The notes under the pieces are model-generated. The model was not told the origin of the DNA. It did no database searches and worked only from the letters and a program-made list of their open reading frames with translations. Of a stretch of 6,754 bases of DNA, positions 1 through 6,347 are shown one piece after another (position 1 is the stretch's first letter; the number at the start of each line of letters is the position of its first letter). The position numbers and the translations under genes were made by a program. The stretch comes from Anaerolineae bacterium (GTDB lineage Bacteria; Chloroflexota; Anaerolineae; JACIWP01): the NCBI GenBank assembly GCA_014360855.1, contig JACIWP010000180.1, positions 1 through 6,754 on the forward strand, given 5' to 3'.

Positions 1-357
1 CTGGAGCGCTGGCCGGCGGTGCAGGGAGAGGACGTCGCCGGCGAATCCCTGTGGAATGACCACCACCATGTCGAGCTGATTATCGTCCATCAAGTAGATC
101 GCCTGCTCGATGGACTGCAGGTCCGCCCGCACGCGAAGCTGGGAGGCGTTGGAGAAGGCCTGCACGACGGCGCGGCTCATGGCGCTGTGGTCGAGGTCCA
201 GGATGCCGACGGGCAGGTTGCGCATTTCGGAGCCGGTGGCGGATGCCAGCATGAACAACTGGAAGATCGGGCCAAAGATAATGAACGGCGTCAGCAGGCG
301 GTCGCGCCGGAAGTGGATCAGCTCTTTATGTACCAGGGTCAGGATGCGGTAGAACAT
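1..357 (-). CDS. ABC-2 type transporter permease, second subunit (partial, C-terminus beyond window)
   Basis: Membrane subunit of an ABC exporter, seen only as its first 119 codons. The start reads MFYRILTLVHKELIHFRRD, a typical cytoplasmic lead (K-E-L ... R-R-D) before the first transmembrane helix (about residues 22-41). An extracytoplasmic domain with the ILDLD strand and a VVVIPQGF strand follows, as in ABC2_membrane_3 / YbhR-type permeases. The start ATG (357-355) lies one base after the TGA of the upstream permease, and no good Shine-Dalgarno site is visible, so translational coupling is likely. The ectodomain start parallels that of the upstream protein (LYLWDQDNS versus GILDLDHSA, then IIPPRF versus VIPQGF), so the two are probably paralogues forming a heterodimeric membrane part. 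Substrate unknown; drug or lipid-like exporters dominate this family. The family call is fairly safe, but the exact orthologue cannot be named. Confidence 0.88.
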   Translation of the reverse strand, partial: MFYRILTLVHKELIHFRRDRLLTPFIIFGPIFQLFMLASATGSEMRNLPVGILDLDHSAMSRAVVQAFSNASQLRVRADLQSIEQAIYLMDDNQLDMVVVIPQGFAGDVLSLHRRPALQ

Positions 358-358
358 A

Positions 359-1483
359 TCAGGCCAGCCGATTCTTGAAGCTCAGGATGGCCAGGGCCAG
401 TGCGCCGGCGCCCAGCGCCAGCAGGCCCAGGGCATATTTCCACAGATGTTCCATCCCGATGCCCTTCAGGAAGATGCCGCGCGAGATAGCGACGAAATAG
501 GTTGCCGGCAGGACGGCACTCTCGATGCGGGCGCCCAGGCCGGCGGTCTCCACCGGATGGATCAGGCCCGACAGGAAAAAGCTCGGCAGGAAAAATATAA
601 TGAACATGGCGATCATGACGGCCTGCTGGCTCTCGGTGAAATTGGCCAGCATGAGGCCCAGGAAGTTGCTGGCGAAGAGGAAGTCCAGGCCGAGCAGGAG
701 GAACAGGGCGAAGTTACCGCGGAAGGGCACGCGGAACCACAGCACCGCCACCGCGGCTGTCAGCAGGACCCCGATCAGGCCGGTGAGGAGATAGGGCAAG
801 CCCTTGCCGATGATCAGCTCGGCGCGGCGCACCGGGGTGGAAAGGAGCGTCTCGAGGGTGCCCAATTCCTTTTCCTTGGCCAGGGCCTGGGCGGCGCTGA
901 AGGCCGGCATGATCAGCACCACCGCCAACAGCCCGGGCACCATGCTGAAGAGCGATTTGAGGGTGCGGTTGTACCAGGCGATGTCGCGAACTTCGAACAG
1001 GCCGCCGGCGATGGAAGGACTGTCCATCATCCGCAGGGCAATTTGCTGAGAATAGGCGGCGGTACGGGCGGAGATGTCCGCCAGCACCTGGCCGGCGGTG
1101 GTGGGGTCACTGCCGTCCACCAGCACCTGGACGGCCGGCGTCTGACCGCTCTGGAGCAGGTCGCCAAAGCGCGGCGGGATGATCAGCACGGCATCCGGGC
1201 GCTCGCGTACCAGGACGGTATGGATCTCGTCCCAGTTCTGCAGGGTCCGTTGCAGGTGAATGACGCCGTCGGATGTCAGGGCGCGGACATACTGGCGGGA
1301 GGCCGGCGAGTTATCCTGGTCCCACAGATAGAGGTCGAAGCGCTCCACATCGAAGGCGAAAAGGTAGGCGAACATGACCAGGAGGATGGCCGGCGTGAAC
1401 ACCACCAGCACCCAGGTCTGTCCATCTCTCCAAATGTGCAGTAGTTCCTTACGCAGGATCGCCCATGTGATGCGCCAGGACAT
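359..1483 (-). CDS. ABC-2 type transporter permease, first subunit (YbhS/YhhJ-like)
   Basis: Integral membrane subunit of an ABC exporter. From the ATG at 1483 it has 374 residues, the usual length of YbhS/YbhR/YhhJ permeases. Visible layout: cytoplasmic lead MSWRITWAILRKELLHIWRD, TM1 at about 24-44, and an ectodomain at about 45-175 (LYLWDQDNS, VLIIPPRFGDLL). TM2 is at about 179-199. The cytoplasmic coupling segment EKELGTLETLLSTPV (204-218) is highly typical of ABC-2 permeases. Three more helices span about 229-308, then LSGLIHPVE, PATYFVAISRGIFLKG, a last helix (about 350-368) and a basic end. The frame stays open upstream to ATG 1516 and TTG 1543. I reject those starts because the -10 box of the promoter overlaps ATG 1516, whereas ATG 1483 has a GAGGGG site in front and gives the family length. 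It heads a minus-strand operon with a second permease. The ATPase lies outside the window. Confidence 0.9.
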   Translation of the reverse strand: MSWRITWAILRKELLHIWRDGQTWVLVVFTPAILLVMFAYLFAFDVERFDLYLWDQDNSPASRQYVRALTSDGVIHLQRTLQNWDEIHTVLVRERPDAVLIIPPRFGDLLQSGQTPAVQVLVDGSDPTTAGQVLADISARTAAYSQQIALRMMDSPSIAGGLFEVRDIAWYNRTLKSLFSMVPGLLAVVLIMPAFSAAQALAKEKELGTLETLLSTPVRRAELIIGKGLPYLLTGLIGVLLTAAVAVLWFRVPFRGNFALFLLLGLDFLFASNFLGLMLANFTESQQAVMIAMFIIFFLPSFFLSGLIHPVETAGLGARIESAVLPATYFVAISRGIFLKGIGMEHLWKYALGLLALGAGALALAILSFKNRLA

Positions 1484-1486
1484 GCA

Positions 1487-1492
1487 CCCCTC
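1487..1492 (-). promoter_or_regulatory. Shine-Dalgarno site deciding the permease start at 1483
   Basis: On the minus strand GAGGGG ends three bases before ATG 1483-1481 (GAGG with a five-base spacer). It lies downstream of the inferred transcription start near 1508, whereas the upstream in-frame ATG at 1516 does not. Confidence 0.65.
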
Positions 1493-1514
1493 AGGATAAT
1501 GTTTGATCATTTTC

Positions 1515-1543
1515 ATTATAGTCCTCTGCTGGGCGGGTGACAA
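1515..1543 (-). promoter_or_regulatory. Promoter of the ABC permease operon
   Basis: Minus strand: -35 TTGTCA (1543-1538, 5/6 match to consensus), a spacer of exactly 17 bases, then a perfect -10 TATAAT (1520-1515). The expected transcript start is near 1508, giving a leader of about 25 bases before ATG 1483. It diverges from the riboswitch promoter. Confidence 0.8.
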
Positions 1544-1552
1544 GTTGCCGCG

Positions 1553-1581
1553 TTGACAATCTGGCCCCTTTGTGGTACACT
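1553..1581 (+). promoter_or_regulatory. Promoter of the glycine riboswitch operon
   Basis: Plus strand: a perfect -35 TTGACA (1553-1558), a 17-base spacer, then -10 TACACT (1576-1581, 4/6) preceded by TGG, which makes an extended -10 (TGn). The expected start is near 1588, about 23 bases before the first paired base of the riboswitch. Its position directly before a recognisable leader RNA strengthens the call. Confidence 0.8.
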
Positions 1582-1610
1582 ATGCGCCGCTTGCAACAAG
1601 CACATATACT

Positions 1611-1817
1611 GCTGGATGAACGGCATGAGAGAGAGCCGCGGCGGAGAAGGTGCCGGCCGCGGCCGCCGAAGGGGTACCGGACACCTGGGCAAACTCTCAG
1701 GCAAAAGGATCATGCCGGGACAGCACTCTGGAGAGCCGGCCCACTTTCCCGGGCCGCACCGAAGGGGCAACCGCATTCCAAGGTAAATGCGGCAATCTCT
1801 CAGGTCAGCAGACAGAG
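1611..1817 (+). ncRNA. Tandem glycine riboswitch (two aptamers with leader-linker kink-turn)
   Basis: A cis-acting leader RNA that binds glycine through two similar aptamers. Aptamer I: P1 is CGGCATGA (1621-1628) with TCATGCCG (1710-1717). GAGAG near 1629-1635 faces CTCTCAGG (1694-1701). GCCGCGGC (1635-1642) can pair with its copy at 1656-1663, and the conserved core GCCGAAGGGGTA starts at 1665-1666. Aptamer II: P1 is CTCTG (1726-1730) with CAGAG (1813-1817). GAGAG (1731-1735) faces CTCTCAGG (1797-1804), CGGCCC (1737-1742) pairs GGGCCG (1751-1756), the core CACCGAAGGGGCAA ends at 1770, and a hairpin CCGCATT/AATGCGG (1771-1792) follows. The leader GCTG (1611-1614) pairs with linker CAGC (1721-1724), with a GAT bulge and tandem G-A pairs, which is the kink-turn known for this riboswitch class. 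Known members in front of glycine-cleavage genes are mostly ON switches; the sign here is inferred. Confidence 0.95.
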
Positions 1818-1818
1818 G

Positions 1819-1851
1819 GGAACAGGTGGGACCTTAGCCTGTTCCTTTTTT
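1819..1851 (+). terminator. Intrinsic terminator controlled by the glycine riboswitch
   Basis: A perfect 8-bp stem, GGAACAGG (1819-1826) with CCTGTTCC (1838-1845), has an 11-base loop and is followed by six T (1846-1851). It begins one base after the 3' strand of aptamer II P1, so it is the expression platform. Aptamer folding must decide whether it forms. GGGAA (1818-1822) could alternatively pair with TTCCC (1746-1750) inside aptamer II, a possible antiterminator pairing that I cannot test by eye. Confidence 0.9.
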
Positions 1852-1910
1852 GTTATTCTGGAGCGGCGCGAACTCCTATGCACGCTGAGAGAATTGGGGG
1901 GAAGACCCGA

Positions 1911-2831
1911 GTGGATACCCTGCTCCGCCTGCATGCGGCCGGGCCGGCCAATACAGCCGGCCAGCCGGCCGTTCTGCGCCAGGCGCAGGAGATAGTGCGC
2001 CGGCATGTGGAAGCCCTGGCGCGGGAGACGGGCACTTTCGTCCTGGAGCCGGCCGATCCTTCCCTGGAGCCGGCTCACGCCTCGCTCCTGCTTCTCCGGC
2101 CGGGCGCCGGCGCGCTGCTGAACGCCCAGCGTCTTCTCGATCTGGCTGAGCTACTGCGCCGGCATCCCAATGCCCGATTATCCCTCCCTCTCGCTGATTT
2201 CACAGCGCTCGACGATGAGAACGTCCCGCGCAGCGCCGGCACCTGTTTCGCCGTGGAGGACGGCGCGGACCTGGTGGCCGCCGGACTGCATGCGGACTGT
2301 CCAGCGGAACTCCTGCTGATCGTCGAATCCCAGCGGCCATATATAATGAATTTCACAGCCCTCCTGCGTGCCTTCACCGACCGCGATGCCGAAGTGGCGG
2401 TCATCGGGCCGATCGCACCCCACACCTGGCGCTATCTGGAGGATGAGGTGGCCTGCCGGGTGCGGGTGTATGCCGATGGGCACGGCCGGCACGCCGGCCT
2501 GGCCGCCGAGCTGTACCGCCAGGTGGGGTTGGCGCGCTGGCGCGAGTGGTTGGCCGGCATGGCCGACGTCGTCATCATTGACACGCGTCAGTTCCTCGCC
2601 GGCCTGTCCCCCTATCCCACGTCGGAGGATTTCCTGGCCTCTGACTTGGGCCGGCCGGAGGAGGTGGGCCATCCGCTCCTTCGCGAACTGACCACCGCGG
2701 CCCTCGAAGGAAAGCCCCCGCTCGTATTGGGCGGCCCCATGCTGTTGAACGGCGGGTTATATGCCTTGGTCGAGACTGCCTGGCGCGTTGGGCCGGATGT
2801 GGACCGGGGCTATCATATTCGGTGGGGATAG
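1911..2831 (+). CDS. Uncharacterised soluble protein, first gene after the glycine riboswitch
   Basis: I do not recognise this 306-residue protein. It has no signal peptide or membrane helix and looks like a cytoplasmic alpha/beta protein. Its N-terminal part is rich in Ala, Leu and Arg (helical: QEIVRRHVEALARE at 27-40, AQRLLDLAELLRRH at 72-85). The second half holds short hydrophobic strands each followed by a turn: ELLLIVES (133-140), EVAVIGPIAPHTW (161-173), ADVVIIDTRQF (218-228) and PPLVLGGPMLLNGG (269-282). The segment SPYPTSEDF (233-241) and a Gly/Trp ending (GYHIRWG) stand out. GTG 1911 is chosen for the G-rich site GGGGGGAAG (1896-1904). ATG 1878 in the same frame (317 residues) is the alternative. 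The frame also runs back to 1650, but that part is riboswitch and terminator. Its place between a glycine riboswitch and the glyA-gcvT fusion points to a glycine or one-carbon role, but this is inference only. Confidence 0.8.
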   Translation: MDTLLRLHAAGPANTAGQPAVLRQAQEIVRRHVEALARETGTFVLEPADPSLEPAHASLLLLRPGAGALLNAQRLLDLAELLRRHPNARLSLPLADFTALDDENVPRSAGTCFAVEDGADLVAAGLHADCPAELLLIVESQRPYIMNFTALLRAFTDRDAEVAVIGPIAPHTWRYLEDEVACRVRVYADGHGRHAGLAAELYRQVGLARWREWLAGMADVVIIDTRQFLAGLSPYPTSEDFLASDLGRPEEVGHPLLRELTTAALEGKPPLVLGGPMLLNGGLYALVETAWRVGPDVDRGYHIRWG

Positions 2832-2868
2832 GGGCAGTGGCCGGCGCCGCGGAAATATATTGTTCGCA

Positions 2869-2899
2869 GACAGGAAGTATACCGGTGGTATGGTCTGTC
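2869..2899 (+). repeat. Imperfect inverted repeat just upstream of the fusion gene promoter
   Basis: GACAG (2869-2873) pairs with CTGTC (2895-2899), and an inner ATACC (2879-2883) pairs with GGTAT (2887-2891) around GGT, with an asymmetric 5x3 internal loop. It ends 9 bases before the -35 box at 2909. It could be an operator or a weak RNA hairpin after the upstream gene. There is no T-run, so it is not an intrinsic terminator, and it may be chance. Confidence 0.35.
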
Positions 2900-2908
2900 G
2901 AGGGTAAT

Positions 2909-2937
2909 TTGACGTTCCCTCGCGGCTCAGATACAAT
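2909..2937 (+). promoter_or_regulatory. Internal promoter of the glyA-gcvT fusion gene
   Basis: TTGACG (2909-2914, 5/6), a spacer of exactly 17 bases, then TACAAT (2932-2937, 5/6). The expected start is near 2944, leaving a leader of about 23 bases that carries the strong Shine-Dalgarno AAGGAGG (2954-2960). It lies in the 135-base gap after the unknown gene. No intrinsic terminator is visible in that gap, so riboswitch readthrough can also reach the fusion gene. Confidence 0.7.
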
Positions 2938-2966
2938 ACACATCAGTTCAGGGAAGGAGGTTCCTC

Positions 2967-5900
2967 ATGCCAGATAAGGATTACGCAAGCCTCTATTTTG
3001 GTGCCGATTTGGCCAAGGTGGACCCCGACATCCATCGCATTATCGAATTAGAAGAAGAGCGTCAGAAGCGCCGCATCATCCTCATCCCCTCGGAGAGCAT
3101 CGCTCCCAAGCCGGTGCGCACCGCCCTCGGTTCCGTGTTCAACAACATTTATGCCGAGGGGTATCCGCCCACCCGCATGAGCAAGGACGATGAGGATGTC
3201 CTGCTCGATTTCGATTGGGAGCTGGCCAATTACCGCCGCTATGCGGACCGCCGCTTCTATAAGGGCGCCGATTACGTGAACTTTATCGAGTGCTTGGCCC
3301 AGCGGCGGGCGGCGCACCTGTTCGCCACCGATGCGGTGCCGGCGGACCAGATTCATGTCAACGTCCAGGCCCTCTCCGGCGCGGCCGCCAACCTGGCGGT
3401 GCTCGAGACTCTGATGCAGCCGGGCGATGTGCTGATGGGCATGGACCTGTTCCAGGGTGGCCATCTGACCCACGGCTCGGAGTTCAACTTCTCCGGCAAG
3501 CGCTATCGGGTGGTCTCGTACGGCGTCAGCAAGCGCACTGAGAAGCTGGACTATGACGAGATTATGGAGCTGGCCAAGACCCATCGCCCCAAGGTCATCA
3601 TCGCCGGCTACACCTCCTACCCCTGGGCGCCCGATTGGAAGAAGTTCCGCGAGATTGCCGATGCGGTCGGCGCCTATCTGATGGCGGATATCTCGCATCC
3701 CGCCGGCCTGTGCGCCGCCGGCTATTACCCCAACCCCATCGAATACGCCCACGTCATCACCTTCACCACCCATAAGACCATCTGCGGCCCGCGCGGCGCC
3801 GTGATCATGACCACGGACAAGGACCTGGGCGCCGCCATTGACATGTCGGTCTTCCCGGGCGCGCAGGGCGGCCCGCACACGAATAAGTTCGCCGCCATGG
3901 CGGTCGCCTTCAAGATTGCCACCACTCCCGCATTTAAGGACCTCATGCGGCGCATCGTGGAGAACGCGCAGGCGCTGGGCGAATCGCTGAAGAAGCGCGG
4001 CCTGAACCTGGTGTACGGCGGTACCGACACCCATCTGCTGATGGTGGACCTGCGCCCTATCAAGGGCAAGCACGGGTATCCGCTGTACGGCGAGATTGTG
4101 GTGCGGGTGATGGAGCTGGCCGGCCTGATCGCTAATAAGAATACCGTGCCGGGCGACGAGCAGACTGCACTGGCTCGCGGCGTGCGCCTGGGCACTCCTT
4201 GGGTGTCCCAGCGGGGCATGGGGCCGGCGGAGATGGACATCATCGCCGATGCTATCCACAAGATCATCACCAACATCGATCCGTTCACCTACGAGGGCCT
4301 CATCGGAACCCTGCCGCGCGGCAAGATCTCGCTGGATGTGCTGGAAGAGGTCAAAGAGCAGGTGGCGAAGCTGGCGGAATCCATGCCGGCCGATACCGAA
4401 GCGCGCCGCTCCTCCTATCCGCACTACTTCTTCATGAACGAGCCGCGGGTGCGCCGCAACGGGCGCGAGGTGCTCGGCATCTGGGGCGAGCGGGCGGAAC
4501 CCTTCGTCCAGCAGGTGTGCACGGCCAACCTGGCCGGCATGCAGGTCGGCGAGGTGCGCCGCGGCTTCCTCCTGGACAAAGATGGCCTGGTGATGGACGA
4601 TGTCTTCGTGCAGTACAAAGGCGAGGATGCCCGCCGGCAGGTGCACTACCTGATGGCGGTGCACGCCGATCGCGCCGGCCGCATCACCGCCTGGCTGCGG
4701 GGTCTGGCCGACGGCTACATCCTCTTCGACAACGATGACATCTTCCGCAAGGTCGAGGGGCCGGTCGTGGTGGCGGACTGGGTCTCGCATCCGGAACTGG
4801 AGAAGGAGGCCGATGCCTTCCTGAGCGCCATCGCCGGCCAGGACAATCCCCTCCAGCTCGGGAACCCGGCGCGCGCCAAGGAGGCGTTCGAGAAATATCC
4901 CGCCATGTTTGACCTGCGCAAGTCGTACTTTATCGGCCAGGCGGCCCTGCTCTCCGCTGGCGCCCACGCCTCTGCCGGCGGCAAGGTCGAATGGAGCTGG
5001 CAGGAACCGCAGGATGTCCCGCTCAAGCGCACCTGCCTGTACCAGGAGCATCTCAAGCTCACGAAGCGCATCATCCCCTTTGCCGGCTGGGAGATGCCGG
5101 TCTGGTACACGGGTGTCAGCGATGAGCACCGCGCCACGCGCGAGACAGCGGCGCTGTACGATGTCTCCCAGATGGGCGTGCTGGGCATTACCGGCCGCGA
5201 CGCCGAGGCCTTCCTCGACCTGGTGTCCACCAACTATGTCCGCTGGCTGGAGGATGGCCAGTCGCAGTATTCCTACCTGCTGGACCCGGACGGCGAGGCC
5301 ATTGACGACATCATGATCTACCGGCGCGGCCCGCACAACTTCCTCATGGTGGTCAACGCCGCCAATGCCGACAAGGATTGGGACTGGCTGAACGCGGTCC
5401 TGCAGGGCAAGGTCATCATCGATCGGGATAATCCGGGCATGACCTTCGAGGGCGATGTGACGCTGAAGAATCTGAAGGACCCGGCCAACGGCACGGAGCA
5501 GAAGGTGGATATCGCCCTGCAGGGGCCGGCCTCCCGCGAGATCCTGATGCGGCTGGCGGACGATGAGAAAACGCGGCGCGGCCTGGCGCGTCTGCCGCGC
5601 ACCGAGCTGATGGATGCCCGCTGTGCCGGCCTGGACCTGGTCATCGCCCGCACTGGCTACACCGGTGAGGATGTCGGGTTTGAGATCTTCGTGCATCCCG
5701 ATGAGGCGCCCAAGCTGTGGAACGCCATCCTGGACGCCGGCAAAGACCTGGGCGTGAAGCCGGCCGGCCTGGCAGCGCGCGACTCCACCCGCACCGAAGC
5801 CGGCCTGCCGCTCTACGGCCATGAGATCGCCGGCCCCTATCACATCACCCCGCATGAGGCCGGCTTTGGCTCCTACGTCAAGTTCCACAAGCCCTTCTTC

Positions 5901-6287
5901 ATCGGGCGCAAGGCCATCATCGCCAAGATGAAGGAAAGCACCATGCAGATCATCCGCTTCCGCATGACCCAGAAGGGCGTCAAGGTTCCGAAGCTCGGCG
6001 ATCCGGTGGTCAATGCCCGCGGGCGCTGTATCGGCTATGTGACTTCCTGCGCCATTGACTATGAGGGCTACCTGGTCGGCCTGGCGTATGTGGAGCGCAA
6101 GGCGGCCAAAGAGGGGAGCCAGATCGGCATCTTCGTCCTGCCGGAGAAGCCGGAGCCCGAGAAGCAGAAGCCGGAATTCGTCCCGGGCGATTCCACCCTC
6201 CTGCCCTTCACCGCCATCATCCTGCCGCGCTTCCCGGAGAAGGAGGACCTGGAGAAGGTGGTTCCAGAGACGGGCATCAGCGCCTGA
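2967..6287 (+). CDS. Trifunctional-looking fusion: serine hydroxymethyltransferase - GcvT-like module - glycine cleavage T-protein
   Basis: A 1106-residue cytoplasmic protein with three modules. (1) About 1-470: PLP-dependent SHMT (GlyA; serine + THF to glycine + methylene-THF, reversible). PLP lysine K270 lies in TTHKTICGPRG, with S42 of PSES, Y62 and E64 of YAEGYP, H166 of GGHLTHGS, D241/H244 of DISHPAGL and R407 of VRLGTP, all matching catalytic or binding positions of E. coli GlyA. An insert of about 25 residues (71-95) follows YAEGYPPTR. (2) About 490-665: a shortened GcvT-like module with LLDKDG, MDD (543-545) and KSYFIGQAAL (652-661), but no TGYTGE or ARD motif. (3) About 685-1056: a complete GcvT (aminomethyltransferase) with FAGWEMP, IDD with D781 at the catalytic Asp position, VVNAAN, TGYTGE (896-901), GLAARD (934-939), R942 and KPFFIG. 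A Pro/Glu/Lys-rich tail ends the protein. Start ATG 2967 has AAGGAGG six bases upstream. gcvH follows in the same direction. Confidence 0.95.
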   Translation: MPDKDYASLYFGADLAKVDPDIHRIIELEEERQKRRIILIPSESIAPKPVRTALGSVFNNIYAEGYPPTRMSKDDEDVLLDFDWELANYRRYADRRFYKGADYVNFIECLAQRRAAHLFATDAVPADQIHVNVQALSGAAANLAVLETLMQPGDVLMGMDLFQGGHLTHGSEFNFSGKRYRVVSYGVSKRTEKLDYDEIMELAKTHRPKVIIAGYTSYPWAPDWKKFREIADAVGAYLMADISHPAGLCAAGYYPNPIEYAHVITFTTHKTICGPRGAVIMTTDKDLGAAIDMSVFPGAQGGPHTNKFAAMAVAFKIATTPAFKDLMRRIVENAQALGESLKKRGLNLVYGGTDTHLLMVDLRPIKGKHGYPLYGEIVVRVMELAGLIANKNTVPGDEQTALARGVRLGTPWVSQRGMGPAEMDIIADAIHKIITNIDPFTYEGLIGTLPRGKISLDVLEEVKEQVAKLAESMPADTEARRSSYPHYFFMNEPRVRRNGREVLGIWGERAEPFVQQVCTANLAGMQVGEVRRGFLLDKDGLVMDDVFVQYKGEDARRQVHYLMAVHADRAGRITAWLRGLADGYILFDNDDIFRKVEGPVVVADWVSHPELEKEADAFLSAIAGQDNPLQLGNPARAKEAFEKYPAMFDLRKSYFIGQAALLSAGAHASAGGKVEWSWQEPQDVPLKRTCLYQEHLKLTKRIIPFAGWEMPVWYTGVSDEHRATRETAALYDVSQMGVLGITGRDAEAFLDLVSTNYVRWLEDGQSQYSYLLDPDGEAIDDIMIYRRGPHNFLMVVNAANADKDWDWLNAVLQGKVIIDRDNPGMTFEGDVTLKNLKDPANGTEQKVDIALQGPASREILMRLADDEKTRRGLARLPRTELMDARCAGLDLVIARTGYTGEDVGFEIFVHPDEAPKLWNAILDAGKDLGVKPAGLAARDSTRTEAGLPLYGHEIAGPYHITPHEAGFGSYVKFHKPFFIGRKAIIAKMKESTMQIIRFRMTQKGVKVPKLGDPVVNARGRCIGYVTSCAIDYEGYLVGLAYVERKAAKEGSQIGIFVLPEKPEPEKQKPEFVPGDSTLLPFTAIILPRFPEKEDLEKVVPETGISA

Positions 6288-6347
6288 TGCCGGCGCGGTG
6301 ATATTGCGTACATTCACTAACACACTCAAGAAAAAGGAGAGCGTGCG

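Noticed and set aside
19..378. A 119-codon plus-strand open frame at the left edge
   Set aside because: It is antisense to the partial second permease, whose N-terminus is clearly recognisable on the minus strand.
446..1444. A 332-codon plus-strand open frame opposite the permease
   Set aside because: Its translation is rich in Gln, Gly and His, the antisense image of hydrophobic codons, while the minus strand gives a textbook ABC-2 permease.
1650..1877. N-terminal extension of the unknown protein back to ATG 1650
   Set aside because: This stretch is the glycine riboswitch and its terminator. The frame is open there by chance, and the ATG-like start lies inside aptamer I.
1537..1995. Plus-strand open frame across the control region and riboswitch
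   Set aside because: It starts inside the overlapping promoters, crosses the structured RNA and terminator, and has Arg/Pro-rich low-information content.
2832..2868. GC-rich GCCGGCGCCGCGG stretch after the unknown gene as a terminator
   Set aside because: It has some self-complementarity but no following T-run, so it does not qualify as an intrinsic terminator.
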